This document shows, in pieces, positions 1 through 9,399 of a stretch of DNA of 64,000 nt. A model generated the notes under the pieces. It saw only the letters and a list, made by a program, of their open reading frames with translations. It made no database searches and was not told the origin of the DNA. How positions within the stretch are numbered: the first letter of the stretch is position 1; every line of letters starts with the position of its first letter. Made by a program: the position numbers and the translations under genes. The stretch spans positions 248,001 through 312,000 of the forward strand of contig NZ_JANFLS010000001.1 in assembly GCF_024385465.1 (NCBI RefSeq). Reading direction: 5' to 3'. This stretch comes from Arthrobacter sp. zg-Y844 (GTDB lineage Bacteria; Actinomycetota; Actinomycetes; Actinomycetales; Micrococcaceae).

Positions 1-1
1 G

Positions 2-1384
2 CTGGACACCATGAGCGTGCCGGACCTGCGCAAGCGCGCCGGCAGCCTGCTCGTGGCGGCCGACGACGCGATCAAGTCCAGCGAGCAGGAGCTGGGATTC
101 GCCATGGCCGCCTACGGCGAGGGCGCGGTCACGACCTTCTCCGAGGACCTGGCCGCAGCACGCGCCCACATGGGCGAGTCCTTCAAGCTGCAGCAGCAGC
201 TCGACGACCACATTCCGGATACCGAGCAGCAGCAACGGACCTGGCTGAAGGAAATCATCCGCCGGTGCGAGGCAGTGAACGAGTCGCTGCAGGCACACAA
301 GGAAGAGTTCGATTCCCTCCGGGAACTGGAGAAGAACGCCCCCGCCGCCTTGGCAGCGGCACAGGCAGCCGCGGACCAGGCCGCCTCGCGCCTAAGCACC
401 TCGGCGGCGACACTCGATTCGCTTCGGTCCCGCTACGCCGCCTCCGCCGTCAGCCAGATCAGCGACAACATCGACCAGGCCCATGAACGCCTGGCATTCG
501 TGTCCAATGCCGCCGCGACGGCGAATGAAAAGCTGGCTGAAGGGGATACTTCTTCGGCAGTGGTTTCCGTCCGAGCGGCCGAAGAATCCGTCCACCAGGC
601 CGACGTGCTGCTGGACGCGATCGACAAGCGGAGCCAGGAACTCGACGCCGCACGCCAGGAGCTCCAGCGCGCAGTTGCCGACGCCAACCAGGACCTGGCA
701 CAGGCCGGCGCTATTGCCGCCGGCGGAACCACTCCCGGTCTCGCCGGTCCGGCAGCCGGAGTCCGTGCCGCCCTCGATGCCGTGAACCAGGCCACGCAGG
801 CCGGCCCCATTGACCCGGTGGACCTGCTGCGCCGGCTGGAAACGGCCAACAACCAGCTCGATGCCGCACTGGAAGGCATCCGGGACCGCCAGGAGCAGGA
901 GCGCCGGGCACGGGATTCCCTGCAGCATGCCATGATGGCCGCGCAGGCGCAGATTTCCGGCACCTCGGACTACATCCGGGCACGCCGCGGCGGCGTCGGC
1001 AGCGAGGCCCGGACCCGGCTGGCCGAGGCTGAGCGCAATCTGCAGCAGGCCGTGGCAATGCAGTCCTCGGATCCGGTGAGCGCCCTCGCCTACGCCCAGC
1101 AAGCCAATGCGCTGGCGGCCCAGGCCGCGGAAATGGCGCAGCAGGACGTGGACGGTTTCGGCGGAGGTTTCGGCGGCGGCGGATTCGGCGGCGGAGGAGG
1201 CGGCGGAAACGGGCTGGGCGGCGCCATCCTCGGAGGTATCCTCATTGATTCCATCCTGCGCGGCGGCTCGCACGGCGGCGGATGGGGCGGCGGCGGATTC
1301 GGCGGTTTCGGAGGCGGTGGTTTCGGCGGGGGCGGCGGCTTCGGCGGAGGCGGCGGGTTCGGCTCATCCGGCGGAAACTTCTAG
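2..1384 (+). CDS. TPM-domain-type protein, C-terminal part (5' truncated by window)
   Basis: The reading frame is open to the window edge, and codons before the first ATG (at 11) are also sense, so the real start is upstream. What is visible is about 330 residues of Ala/Gln/Glu-rich, coiled-coil-like helix, followed by a tail of about 80 residues made almost entirely of Gly-Phe-Gly-Gly repeats and ending SSGGNF. This helical region plus Gly-rich tail is typical of the C-terminal half of actinobacterial TPM (YgcG/Psb32-like) proteins, which are membrane-anchored at the N-terminus. The TPM domain itself is not visible, so the family call rests on the tail and on the pspA neighbour 100 bp downstream. 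A role in envelope maintenance is inference. Confidence 0.6.
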   Translation: MDTMSVPDLRKRAGSLLVAADDAIKSSEQELGFAMAAYGEGAVTTFSEDLAAARAHMGESFKLQQQLDDHIPDTEQQQRTWLKEIIRRCEAVNESLQAHKEEFDSLRELEKNAPAALAAAQAAADQAASRLSTSAATLDSLRSRYAASAVSQISDNIDQAHERLAFVSNAAATANEKLAEGDTSSAVVSVRAAEESVHQADVLLDAIDKRSQELDAARQELQRAVADANQDLAQAGAIAAGGTTPGLAGPAAGVRAALDAVNQATQAGPIDPVDLLRRLETANNQLDAALEGIRDRQEQERRARDSLQHAMMAAQAQISGTSDYIRARRGGVGSEARTRLAEAERNLQQAVAMQSSDPVSALAYAQQANALAAQAAEMAQQDVDGFGGGFGGGGFGGGGGGGNGLGGAILGGILIDSILRGGSHGGGWGGGGFGGFGGGGFGGGGGFGGGGGFGSSGGNF

Positions 1385-1430
1385 CCCACACGGACCAAAG
1401 ACGCAAAAGTGCACCAAGATGTACCCGTAA

Positions 1431-1456
1431 CGCTCCATGGCGGAGGCGGGCTTTTT
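1431..1456 (+). terminator. weak hairpin with T-run
   Basis: An imperfect six-pair stem (CGCTCC against GGAG-CG with one bulged G) is followed by GGGCTTTTT. It lies between the TPM-type gene and pspA and could be a weak or leaky terminator. Confidence 0.3.
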
Positions 1457-1486
1457 CCGAACACAGCAGATTGAAAGGCAGACACC

Positions 1487-2224
1487 GTGGTTAAGCAGTC
1501 GATTTTCGGACGTATCACTCAATTGGCCAAGGCCAACATCAATGCCATCCTCGACCAGGCCGAGGATCCGCAGAAGATGCTCGACCAGATGGTGCGGGAT
1601 TACAGCAACAACATCGCTGAGGCCGAGAGCGCCGTCGCGCAGACCATCGGGAACCTTCGGATGCTCCAGGACGACTACAACGAGGACATCCAGAACGCCC
1701 AGAACTGGGGCAACAAGGCGCTGGCTGCCTCCCGCAAGGCCGATGAGTTCCGCGCGGCCGGGAACACCGCCGACGCCGAGAAGTTCGACAACCTTGCCAA
1801 GGTGGCCCTTCAGCGCCAGATCGCCTCCGAAAACGAAGCCAAGGGCGCACAGCCGACCATTGCTTCCCAGGAAGAGATCGTTGAACGCCTCAAGACCGGC
1901 CTGAACCAGATGAAGGGCAAGCTGGACCAGCTCACCAGCAAGCGCGACGAACTGATTGCCCGCGCCCGCAACGCCTCCGCTCAGACGCAAATGCATGAGG
2001 CCATGAAGAGCATCGATGTCATGGACTCGACCTCCGAGGTGGGCCGCTTCGAGGAAAAGATCCGCCGCGAGGAAGCCCGCGTCCGCGGCGCCAACGAGCT
2101 GGCGTCCTCCAGCCTTGATTCGCAGTTCGAGTCGCTGGAGGATCTCGGCGAGCAGACCGAGGTCGAAGCCCGCCTCGCGGCCCTGAAGTCGTCCGGCACA
2201 ACGCAGTCCGCCATCGAGGACTAG
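1487..2224 (+). CDS. pspA: PspA/IM30 family phage-shock protein
   Basis: The protein is 245 residues and almost wholly alpha-helical with long coiled coils. Its N-terminus (SIFGRITQLAKANINAILDQ followed by AEDPQKMLDQMVRDY) is the classical PspA/Vipp1 start with an amphipathic helix. The length matches the family (about 220-270). PspA binds the inner face of the cytoplasmic membrane, senses stored curvature stress and forms ESCRT-III-like assemblies that limit proton leak. The GTG start is supported by AAAGG eight bases upstream. It follows a TPM-type gene on the same strand and faces a convergent DUF6328 membrane protein gene. Confidence 0.93.
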   Translation: MVKQSIFGRITQLAKANINAILDQAEDPQKMLDQMVRDYSNNIAEAESAVAQTIGNLRMLQDDYNEDIQNAQNWGNKALAASRKADEFRAAGNTADAEKFDNLAKVALQRQIASENEAKGAQPTIASQEEIVERLKTGLNQMKGKLDQLTSKRDELIARARNASAQTQMHEAMKSIDVMDSTSEVGRFEEKIRREEARVRGANELASSSLDSQFESLEDLGEQTEVEARLAALKSSGTTQSAIED

Positions 2225-2247
2225 CCACAGCTGCTTCCAGTACTGCC

Positions 2248-2281
2248 GAAGGGCGGGTGCCGCTACCGGCGCCCGCCCTTC
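2248..2281. terminator. bidirectional hairpin between pspA and the DUF6328 gene
   Basis: A 15-bp stem (2248-2262 with 2267-2281, one G-U pair) closes a four-base loop. It follows the pspA stop and overlaps the last codons of the convergent gene. There is no long T-tract, so it may act partly as an mRNA 3' stabiliser. Confidence 0.7.
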
Positions 2282-2817
2282 GTCCGTCTGGTGCGTTCCC
2301 GCCGGGGCCGGTGTTGCCGGGCCGTGCGCCGGCGCAGGGCCTGCCGCCTCAGGAGAAGAGGCAGGAGCAGCCACAGCAGGGCCACGACAACCGCCACCGA
2401 TGCTGCTGCTATGGCGCCGGCTGAACCGGAGAGTACGAGGTCGAACACCAGGCCAATGGTCCCGACCAGGATCAGGCCCACCAGTACCAGGGTAAGGCGC
2501 AGCAGCAGGTCCGCGCTGTCCACCAGGTTCCCCTTGATCCGCCGCTGGAAGAAGGCGCGGTGCAGCACCGCCGTGGACAGCAGGAGCGCGGTGACGAGTA
2601 CCGAGAGCACCACCAGGCACAGGTAGATGCCCACCTGGACCGGGTTCAGTTCGGTGAAGCGCTGCTGGAACGGCAGCGTCAGCAGGAAGCCGGTCAGGAT
2701 CTGGATGCCGGTCTGGAGCACCCGCAGCTCCTGCAGCAGGTCCGTCCAGTTCCGGTCCTGCTTCTGCAGCGGAGTTTCACCGCGGTCCGGGTCCCGTTCC
2801 GCCGGAGTATCGCCCAT
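2263..2817 (-). CDS. DUF6328 family membrane protein
   Basis: This 184-residue protein has four predicted membrane segments, at roughly residues 36-50, 62-85, 105-128 and 133-155. A hydrophilic N-terminus rich in Asp/Arg precedes them, and a very basic C-terminal tail of Arg-rich sequence follows. The motif ELRVLQTGIQILTGFLLTLP is characteristic of DUF6328 proteins of actinobacteria. No biochemical function is known. The ATG at 2817 is preceded by TAAACT ending six bases upstream, which suggests a leaderless transcript. The gene converges on pspA and shares its terminator hairpin. Confidence 0.8.
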   Translation of the reverse strand: MGDTPAERDPDRGETPLQKQDRNWTDLLQELRVLQTGIQILTGFLLTLPFQQRFTELNPVQVGIYLCLVVLSVLVTALLLSTAVLHRAFFQRRIKGNLVDSADLLLRLTLVLVGLILVGTIGLVFDLVLSGSAGAIAAASVAVVVALLWLLLPLLLRRQALRRRTARQHRPRRERTRRTKGGRR

Positions 2818-2823
2818 GTGGGA

Positions 2824-2829
2824 AGTTTA
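2824..2829 (-). promoter_or_regulatory. -10 element TAAACT, probable leaderless start
   Basis: TAAACT lies six bases before the ATG of the DUF6328 gene and there is no ribosome-binding site between them. Confidence 0.5.
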
Positions 2830-2853
2830 GTGGGTCCGTCGGCGGGCAAAACA

Positions 2854-2893
2854 AAAGTCCCTCGAGGTTCCTTGCGGATCCTCGAGGGACTTT
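2854..2893 (-). terminator. terminator of tRNA-fMet
   Basis: A perfect 14-bp palindromic stem (AAAGTCCCTCGAGG and its complement) surrounds a 12-base loop, with T-rich sequence on the minus-strand side. It starts seven bases after the tRNA 3' end. The symmetry also allows it to stop transcripts from the other strand. Confidence 0.85.
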
Positions 2894-2899
2894 CTTTTG

Positions 2900-2973
2900 T
2901 TGCGGGGGCAAGATTTGAACTTGCGACCTCTGGGTTATGAGCCCAGCGAGCTACCGAACTGCTCCACCCCGCG
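2900..2973 (-). tRNA. initiator tRNA-fMet (CAT)
   Basis: The 74-nt cloverleaf has a CAT anticodon in the loop CTCATAA. Two initiator hallmarks are visible. The first pair of the acceptor stem is a C1/A72 mismatch, and three consecutive G-C pairs (GGG/CCC) form the lower anticodon stem. The T arm carries GTTCAAATC. The CCA end is not encoded; the discriminator A is followed by CAAAAG. A strong terminator follows immediately. Confidence 0.95.
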
Positions 2974-3064
2974 GCGTGATATCTAACTCTACCCGCCGCA
3001 GGACACTGACGCAAACCGGAACCCCGGCCCATCGCTGCAGGACCGGGGCCCCGGCCTGCGAGCC

Positions 3065-3098
3065 GACGGCGGCGCACCCCGGGTGCCCCGCCGCCGTC
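3065..3098 (-). terminator. GC-rich hairpin after the UPF0182 gene
   Basis: GACGGCGGCG (3065-3074) pairs perfectly with 3089-3098 around a C/G-rich inner region. It sits about 20 bases beyond the UPF0182 stop on the minus strand. It lacks a T-tract. Confidence 0.45.
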
Positions 3099-3116
3099 CG
3101 CTAGTTCCCGCCGTCG

Positions 3117-6100
3117 CTAGTTGCCGCCGTCGCTGTCTTCCGCCGGAGCAGTGGCGCCGTCGGCAGGCGCCTCGGTGGCGTCACCGGCAGCACCCTCCAT
3201 CCGCTCCTGGGCTGCGGTAGCCCGGGTAATGGCGTCCTGGAGCCGGGCCTGGGACTCGCCGTAGGCGGCAAAGTCGCCGCGGCCAAGGGCAGCCTGGCCG
3301 TCCTGGATGGCCTGCCCGGCATCGGAAAGCGCCGTAGCCAGTTCGGACTGGGCGGTCACGTCGCCGCCGCCTTCCGCTGTCGGAGGCGTAGCCCCGACGT
3401 TGCCGGCATCCCCCGTGGACGCTCCGGAGTCTCCGCCGAAGATCTGGTCCAGGGCTTCTTCCAGGGTGGGTGCGAAGCCCACCTTCTCGCCGAAGTTCAC
3501 CAGCACCCGCTGCAGGGTCGGATACGAGGCCTCACCCGAGGACTGTACGTACACGGGCTGCACGTACAGGATGCCGTCGCCTACCGGCAAGGTCAGCAGG
3601 TTGCCGTTGATGACTTCCGAAGCACCCTGGCGCAGGAGGTTCAACGCGTTGGAGACGGTCGGATCGGAGTTGAACGTGTTCTGCGCCTGGCCCGGCCCGG
3701 GAACAGCCGTATCCGTAGGCAGGGCGAGCAGGCGAAGCTTGCCGTAGTCCTCGCTCCTGACACCCGCTTCCCCGGTGCCGGCGTCTGCCTCGGCGGAGAG
3801 GAAACCGTAAAGCACGTTGCGGGGGTCGCCGCCTTCGCTCACGAACGGAATGAACGGCGTGGTCAGCGAGAAGGTCGCTTCATCCTGTCCCGGCATCTGC
3901 AGCGACAGGTAGTACGGAGGCTGCTTGACGCTGCCGTTGCCGCCCGTGGGATCGGCCGGAACGCTCCAGGCGTCGTCGTTCTTGTAGAACGAATCCGGAT
4001 CGGTGACGTGGTACTTGCCCAGCAGTTCACGCTGGACCTTGAACTGGTCTTCCGGGTAACGCACGTGCGCCATCAGGTCAGCGGACATGTCGCTGTACTT
4101 TTTCAGGGTGGAGGGGAAGACGCTCTGCCAGGACTTCAGCAGCGGATCCTCATCGTCCCAGGCGTACAACTCGACGGAACCGTCGTAGGCATCAACCGTG
4201 GCCTTCACCGCGTTCCGGATGTAGTTCACCTGTTCCTGCGGCAGTGCCGCAGCTCCCGGAGTCAACGAGTCCGTGGTGGCATCCTGCAGCTCCTGCTGCG
4301 TGGAGTAGGGGAAGTACTTGCTCGTGGTGTAGCCGTCCACGATCCACTTCACCCGGCCGTCAATGACAGCGGGGTACGCGTTGCTGTCCACGGTCAGGTA
4401 CGGGGCAACCTTTTCCACCCGGTCGCGGGGGTCGCGGTCATACAGGATCTGGGATTCCTCGTTGATGGCGTCCGCGAGCAGCAGCTCGGTGGACTGGAAC
4501 TTGATCGCGTAGACCAGCTGGTTGAAGAAGTTCCCGACGCTCGGGCCGCCCTCGCCGCTGAAGGTGGTCTGCGATTCCTCTTCCGAGTTACCCGTCTGCG
4601 GGCGGTCGATTTCCACCGGTGGGGTGCCCTCCGGGGCGCCGACCACCGAGTACTGTGGAGAGTTTTCGCCGAAGTAGATCCGCGGCTCGTACTCGCCGCC
4701 GTCGGTGAGCACGCCGGTGGAGGGAATGCCGGACTCCATGAAGCTGGGCTTGCCGTCCGCCCCGACCGTTGAACCGCGCGCTGCCACCACGCCGTAGCCG
4801 TGGGTGTAGAGGATGTGTTCGTTGACCCAGCCTGCGGGCACGCCGCCGACGTTCAGTTCGCGGACGGCGATGACCGTGTCCTGGACCTCGCCGTCGATCT
4901 CGTAGCGGTCCACGTTCAGGGTCTGGGGGAACTGGTAGTACTGGCGGAACTGCTGCAGCTGGCCGAACGCGTCGGAGACGACATTCGGGTCCAGGAGACG
5001 GATGTTGGCCGTGGTGCCGGCGTCCTGTTCAAGTGCTCCGGCGTTGGCGTTCACCGTGGCGTCGTACGGGATGACCTCGGTGTCGCTCAGGCCGTAGGCC
5101 TCCCGCGTGAGGTCGATGTTGCGCTGGATGTATTCGCGCTCGAGGCTCAGCTCCGAAGGCTGCACCTGGTAGCGCTGGACAATCCAGGGATAGACGCCGC
5201 CGGCCACGATGGCCGTGATGATCAGCATGGCGGTGCCGATAATCGGCAGGCGCCAGCGGCCGATGACGGCTGAGAGGATAAACAGGACGGCAACGATGAC
5301 CGAGGCAACGGCCAGGATGGCCTTGGTCGGGATGACGGCCTCGACGTCGGTGTAGAGGGCGCCGGTCCAGGTTCCCGAGGTGCTCAGCAGGGTGTCGTAG
5401 CGGTCGAGCCAGAAGTTGATGCCCTGCAGGATGAGGAAGGCTGCCGCGATGATGGCCAGGTGCAGACGGGCCGGGCGGCTGACGAACACACCCTTTTCCT
5501 CCAGCCGGATGCCGCCGTAAAGGTAGTGGGTCATCAGGCCGGCAATACCGGCAATAACGACGACGCTGATCAGGAAGCCCACCAGGAACCCGATGAAGGG
5601 CAGCGTGTTCAGATAGAAGCTGTAGTCCATGTTGAACTGCGGATCTGTCTTTCCGAAATCGCGCCGGTTGAAGAAGAGCAGGGCCTGCTGCCACATGGAC
5701 ATGGCGGCCGTGCCGGCGAAGCCGCCGACAACGATCGGAATACCGATCATCAGCAGCTTGCGGATGGGCTCAAGCTGGGCCTGGTACCGGTTGAGGTTGT
5801 CCTGGAGTGCACTGTCCGGCGCGTAGATCGGCCGCGACGTGTAGGCCACCCGGATACTGGTGAACACTCCGGCGGCCATCACGAGGAAGGCCGCAAGGAA
5901 CATGGAGATGCGGGTCAGGTTCTCCTTGACGAAGACTTCCAGATACCCCAGCTGGTTGTACCACAGGACATTCGCGTAGACCTGGGAAAAGTACACGAAG
6001 CCAATGACCAGGATGGCAACGACGATCAGCGTTGCGATCAGCGGGCTGCGCCGCCGTCGCCTGCCGACGGCCGTGGCCGTACCGGGTCGGGAAAATGGGC

Positions 6101-6119
6101 CGTTTGGTCCGGAAGTCAC
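3117..6119 (-). CDS. UPF0182 family integral membrane protein
   Basis: The protein is 1000 residues, the usual UPF0182 length. Seven N-terminal membrane segments lie at about residues 28-46, 70-90, 122-142, 172-196, 218-236, 264-286 and 291-310. A large extracytoplasmic domain of some 600 residues follows, ending in a low-complexity Ala/Gly/Asp-rich tail. The segment containing [20 protein letters not shown] is a conserved family region. The molecular function is unknown. The GTG start at 6119 has GAGG five bases upstream. In M. tuberculosis the homologue Rv3193c is likewise followed by the PDZ protease and Zincin_2 genes, so the neighbourhood is conserved. Confidence 0.93.
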   Translation of the reverse strand: MTSGPNGPFSRPGTATAVGRRRRRSPLIATLIVVAILVIGFVYFSQVYANVLWYNQLGYLEVFVKENLTRISMFLAAFLVMAAGVFTSIRVAYTSRPIYAPDSALQDNLNRYQAQLEPIRKLLMIGIPIVVGGFAGTAAMSMWQQALLFFNRRDFGKTDPQFNMDYSFYLNTLPFIGFLVGFLISVVVIAGIAGLMTHYLYGGIRLEEKGVFVSRPARLHLAIIAAAFLILQGINFWLDRYDTLLSTSGTWTGALYTDVEAVIPTKAILAVASVIVAVLFILSAVIGRWRLPIIGTAMLIITAIVAGGVYPWIVQRYQVQPSELSLEREYIQRNIDLTREAYGLSDTEVIPYDATVNANAGALEQDAGTTANIRLLDPNVVSDAFGQLQQFRQYYQFPQTLNVDRYEIDGEVQDTVIAVRELNVGGVPAGWVNEHILYTHGYGVVAARGSTVGADGKPSFMESGIPSTGVLTDGGEYEPRIYFGENSPQYSVVGAPEGTPPVEIDRPQTGNSEEESQTTFSGEGGPSVGNFFNQLVYAIKFQSTELLLADAINEESQILYDRDPRDRVEKVAPYLTVDSNAYPAVIDGRVKWIVDGYTTSKYFPYSTQQELQDATTDSLTPGAAALPQEQVNYIRNAVKATVDAYDGSVELYAWDDEDPLLKSWQSVFPSTLKKYSDMSADLMAHVRYPEDQFKVQRELLGKYHVTDPDSFYKNDDAWSVPADPTGGNGSVKQPPYYLSLQMPGQDEATFSLTTPFIPFVSEGGDPRNVLYGFLSAEADAGTGEAGVRSEDYGKLRLLALPTDTAVPGPGQAQNTFNSDPTVSNALNLLRQGASEVINGNLLTLPVGDGILYVQPVYVQSSGEASYPTLQRVLVNFGEKVGFAPTLEEALDQIFGGDSGASTGDAGNVGATPPTAEGGGDVTAQSELATALSDAGQAIQDGQAALGRGDFAAYGESQARLQDAITRATAAQERMEGAAGDATEAPADGATAPAEDSDGGN

Positions 6120-6331
6120 AGTTACCTCATCGTTCGGTGCGTCGGCTCGCGGCCTGGCCGGGATGCACCGGCGGGAATGCTTTCGGGTCGTGTTTCCAGC
6201 CCTGTTTCCCCACCGGTTACCCCGGAAGCCGTCCGTAAATCATTCTGCCTTGGATTGCTCTGTGGCTGCCACTTAGATCCGGTGCCGCAAACAACCTTGT
6301 CCCGATCGTAACTAGGGCGGGCCGCCTACTA

Positions 6332-7540
6332 CTAGGGGGTGCACTGCGGCAGATCCGCCGCACTCCCGCCGGCGGCGAGCTTTTCGACCGCCTGGATGGC
6401 CTCGTCCAGGGTGGAAACCCGCACCACGTCCAGGCCTGCCGGAATATGGCCGACGACCTCGCCGCAGTTGTCGGCGGGGGCCAGGAAATACTCGGCCCCG
6501 GCGTCGGACGCACCGATCAGTTTCTGCCGGATCCCGCCGATAGGGCCCACGTTCCCGGCCGCATCGATGGTCCCGGTTCCGGCGAAATGCCTGCCGCCGG
6601 TCAACGGTTCCGGGGTGAGCCGGTCCACGATCCCCAGGGCGAACATCATTCCCGCGGACGGACCGCCTACGCGTTCCATTCCTGCCCCGATGTTGACCTC
6701 GAAAGGGAACTCGAAGGAGGTCGCCAGTTCGATGCCGAGCTGATAGGTACCGGTATCGGATTGCCGCGGGGTCACGGATTCGGTTACTTCGTCCCCGTCG
6801 CGGCGTACCGTGATTGCCGCAGGCGAGCCGCCGCCGTCGTTCAGGACGGCGCGCAGGCTCTCGATGCCGTCGATCCGGGTGTCCCCCACTGCAACCACGG
6901 TGTCTCCGGCCTCCAGCACGCCTTCGGCCGGTGACCCCTCCACCACGGCTGCCACGGTAAGTTCCTGCGTATAGCCGATATCCAGCTGGTTCAGGGCTGC
7001 GGCGACGGCGGATTCCTGGGACGACGTCATGGCGGCGGCGTTTTCCTCATCCACCTCGTCGCTGGTGGTTCCCGGGGCGTAGAGGAATTCGGTGGGATAG
7101 ACGACGTCGTTATTGTTCGCCCAGCCGCCCACGGCCTGGAAGATGCTGATGTTCGTGCTCGGACCGCCGGAAACGTAGACGGTGGTCAGGTCCAGCTCGC
7201 CCTCCGTGGGATAGCTCGGGCGCCCCTCGATCTCGATGATTTCCGCGTCGCCGGCGCTGCCCAGCGTATTGAACGTAGGTCCCGGGGACTCCACCACGTA
7301 CTGGGCGGGCAGCAGCAGCCCGGCGGCACCGAGGACGGCGGCAAGCGCACCGGAAGCAATCATCGCCCGGGAACGGGCGGAGCGTTTCGCGGGCGCGGGG
7401 CGGCCCGCACCCAGGCCCTGGTACGGATAGACGGAGTAGCTGCCGTCCGGCTGCGGGGCCGGGACCGGAGGCTCCCCGGGCACGGGATTACCTGGCCGGC
7501 CCTGCGCCGCAGTCCTGCTGTCGTCATGAGAGGGGCGCAA
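6332..7540 (-). CDS. PDZ domain, Lon-type (S16) Ser-Lys protease, YlbL family
   Basis: The mature order is a short cytoplasmic N-terminus, one membrane segment (SGALAAVLGAAGLLLP), a PDZ domain (around VAAVVEGSPAEGVLEAGDTV) and a Lon-like proteolytic domain. The Ser nucleophile is in GGPSAGMM and the Lys general base is in GGIRQKLIGA, so the dyad is intact. The protein is therefore a membrane-anchored secreted-face protease like B. subtilis YlbL and Rv3194c. I place the start at TTG 7540 because AAAGG lies eight bases upstream. The frame stays open to an ATG at 7795, but that extension has no family-like sequence and crosses a repeat tract and the divergent promoter region. The start is the least certain part. 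Confidence 0.85.
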   Translation of the reverse strand: MRPSHDDSRTAAQGRPGNPVPGEPPVPAPQPDGSYSVYPYQGLGAGRPAPAKRSARSRAMIASGALAAVLGAAGLLLPAQYVVESPGPTFNTLGSAGDAEIIEIEGRPSYPTEGELDLTTVYVSGGPSTNISIFQAVGGWANNNDVVYPTEFLYAPGTTSDEVDEENAAAMTSSQESAVAAALNQLDIGYTQELTVAAVVEGSPAEGVLEAGDTVVAVGDTRIDGIESLRAVLNDGGGSPAAITVRRDGDEVTESVTPRQSDTGTYQLGIELATSFEFPFEVNIGAGMERVGGPSAGMMFALGIVDRLTPEPLTGGRHFAGTGTIDAAGNVGPIGGIRQKLIGASDAGAEYFLAPADNCGEVVGHIPAGLDVVRVSTLDEAIQAVEKLAAGGSAADLPQCTP

Positions 7541-7559
7541 CTGACCAACCTTTTCCTGC

Positions 7560-7612
7560 GCTCGTGTGCTGTGCTTGTTTTGTTGTGCTCGTTTTGCTGT
7601 GCTCGTGTACAG
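7560..7612. repeat. 13-14-nt tandem repeat, about 3.8 units
   Basis: Units are 7560-7572, 7573-7586, 7587-7600 and partial 7601-7612. They follow the pattern GCTCGTTTTGCTGT with a few substitutions. The tract lies about 20 bases upstream of the proposed TTG start of the PDZ protease gene. Confidence 0.75.
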
Positions 7613-7786
7613 ATCCGGCGCCCGCGGTCGGGCTGCCAACCCTGCAAGCCTACGCCCGGCCCCCGGCCGTGGCGTGCAGGGCAGGCTTTGCCTACAGCGA
7701 ACGAAAACGGCCTGTGCGGGACAGGGCTTGGACCCTGCGGGTAGCGTAAGGGGAATATGGTCGGCAGGTGCCGGGCATCGCACACT

Positions 7787-7840
7787 ATCTTCCACAGCAT
7801 TAATCTTCCGCAGTATCTTTCCGCTTTATCTTCTTTCACA
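7787..7840. repeat. pyrimidine-rich imperfect direct repeats
   Basis: ATCTTCCACAGCAT (7787-7800) and ATCTTCCGCAGTAT (7803-7816) match at 12 of 14 positions with a 16-base period. They are followed by the related ATCTTTCCGC (7815) and ATCTTC (7828). The tract ends just before the ribosome-binding region of the Zincin_2 gene. Confidence 0.6.
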
Positions 7841-7856
7841 GGACCGGTGGTATCCC

Positions 7857-9332
7857 ATGAGTTCCAATCCATCCGACCGCGGGGACAACCCGCAGGATCC
7901 GCTGTCCGAAATGCTCGCGCGCCTGTTCGGCGCCGGCGGCGCGGGCGGCATGGATCCTACCGAGCTGGCAAAGGCGGCCGGGCTGCCCTCGGACCCCAAC
8001 GCCATGGCCATGATTTTCCAGCAGGTCCAGGCCATGTTCAGCGCTTCTTCGGACGGTCCGGTGAACTGGCAGCTGGCCAAGGACAACGCCCGGCGGGTGG
8101 CGGCAACCGGCAGCGACCCTTCCACGGGCCCGACGGCGGCCCGCGAGGTTGACGAGGCGCTGCACCTGGCTGAACTCTGGCTGGACCCGGCCACCGATTT
8201 CGCGTCCACCGGCAGCCTGGGCCGCGCCTGGTCGCGGGCGGAGTGGGTTGAAGCCACGATGGATTCCTGGCGCCGCCTGACGGAACCGGTGGCGGTGAGC
8301 ATTTCAGAAGCCCTGTCCAATGCCATCACCACGCAGATGCCCGAAGAAATGAAGTCCATGATGGGCGGGGCATCCTCCATGCTGGCCAACATGGGCGGAG
8401 CAATGTTCGGCATCCAGCTCGGCCAGGCCGTGGGGGCACTGTCCAAGGAAGTGGTGAGCTCCACCGACATCGGCCTGCCCCTCGCGGCCGGAACCATGGC
8501 ACTGCTGCCCGCCAACGTTGCAGCCTTCGGCGAAGGCCTGGATATCCCTGAAGCGGAAATCCGCCTGTACCTTGCCGTTCGGGAAGCAGCTCATGCCCGT
8601 CTCTTCGCACAGGCTCCGTGGCTGGCGTCCCACCTCTTCGGCACCATCGAAAGCTACGCCCGCGGCATCCACATCGATATGTCCAAGATCGAGGAAGCCG
8701 CCCGGGAGATCGACCCCGCCAATCCCGAGTCCATCCAGGCCGCCTTGTCCGGCGGAGTGTTCCAGCCCCAGCGCACACCGGCCCAGGATGCCGCCCTTGA
8801 ACGGCTGGAGACCGCCCTGGCCCTGGTGGAGGGCTGGGTGGACGAGGTCACGGCCGCTGCCACGGCGAACCTGCCCTCGGCGGGGGCCCTTCGGGAAATG
8901 ATCCGCCGGCGCCGTGCCAGCGGTGGTCCCGCTGAGCACACGTTCGCTTCCCTGGTGGGCCTGGAGCTGCGGCCGCGGCGGCTGCGCGATGCCGCTGCAC
9001 TCTGGGCGCATCTCACGGAGGAACGCGGCATTGAGGGCCGCGATGCCATCTGGCAGCACCCGGATCTCCTGCCGACCTCCGAGGACCTCGACGATCCCCA
9101 GGGCTTCAGCCGGCGGCGTGAACTTCTCGAAGCGGCCGACTCCGACGTTGATGCCGCACTGAAGCGCCTCCTCGACGGCGGCTTCGACACGCCGGCCGAC
9201 GGATCAGGCTCTGAAGAAAAGGGTTCCGGGGAAACTGCGACGGATACGCCGGCCGCCGAAAACACCGACGAGGGTTCGGACGGTGATTCGGACGAGACCG
9301 AGGGCGACGACGGAAAACCCGGCGCCAGCTAG
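7857..9332 (+). CDS. zinc-dependent metalloprotease-like protein (Zincin_2 / DUF2342)
   Basis: The 491-residue protein has a Gly/Ala-rich N-terminus with the segment DPLSEMLARLFGAGG, a central helical region and an acidic, disordered C-terminus rich in Ser/Asp/Glu. The segment LYLAVREAAHARLFAQAPWL corresponds to the presumed metal-site helix of the family. It reads E-x-x-H rather than a full HExxH, and protease activity in the family is inferred from fold. I chose the ATG at 7857 because the sequence from there is family-like and AGGA lies upstream; the in-frame extension upstream is not. The M. tuberculosis equivalent Rv3195 sits in the same position next to the PDZ protease gene. Confidence 0.85.
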   Translation: MSSNPSDRGDNPQDPLSEMLARLFGAGGAGGMDPTELAKAAGLPSDPNAMAMIFQQVQAMFSASSDGPVNWQLAKDNARRVAATGSDPSTGPTAAREVDEALHLAELWLDPATDFASTGSLGRAWSRAEWVEATMDSWRRLTEPVAVSISEALSNAITTQMPEEMKSMMGGASSMLANMGGAMFGIQLGQAVGALSKEVVSSTDIGLPLAAGTMALLPANVAAFGEGLDIPEAEIRLYLAVREAAHARLFAQAPWLASHLFGTIESYARGIHIDMSKIEEAAREIDPANPESIQAALSGGVFQPQRTPAQDAALERLETALALVEGWVDEVTAAATANLPSAGALREMIRRRRASGGPAEHTFASLVGLELRPRRLRDAAALWAHLTEERGIEGRDAIWQHPDLLPTSEDLDDPQGFSRRRELLEAADSDVDAALKRLLDGGFDTPADGSGSEEKGSGETATDTPAAENTDEGSDGDSDETEGDDGKPGAS

Positions 9333-9347
9333 CTGACCGGCAGCACC

Positions 9348-9387
9348 CGCAGCTGCTCCAGAGGCAACAGCCTCTGGAGCAGCTGCG
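9348..9387. terminator. strong bidirectional intrinsic terminator
   Basis: A perfect 18-bp stem (9348-9365 with 9370-9387) closes an AACA loop and is followed by TTT. It sits between the convergent Zincin_2 and YgjP-like genes. Confidence 0.92.
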
Positions 9388-9399
9388 TTTAAGGACCGG

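Larger units (their letters stand above)
7541..7856. promoter_or_regulatory. 316-bp divergent intergenic region with two repeat tracts
   Basis: This region separates the divergent PDZ protease and Zincin_2 genes. It holds a T/G-rich 13-14-nt tandem repeat (7560-7612) near the protease gene and a pyrimidine-rich 12-16-nt repeat (about 7787-7840) next to the Zincin_2 gene. A possible -35 (TTGGAC at 7728) exists, but the spacing to GAATAT is 19, so promoter assignment is uncertain. I find no credible gene in it. Confidence 0.5.

Noticed and set aside
1144-1380. G-rich repeats at the end of the TPM-type gene as a DNA repeat element
   Set aside because: They encode the Gly-Phe tail typical of this protein family.
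7541-7795. N-terminal extension of the PDZ/Lon protease to ATG 7795
   Set aside because: The extension is not family-like, crosses the GT-rich repeats and the divergent promoter area, and a better ribosome site precedes TTG 7540.
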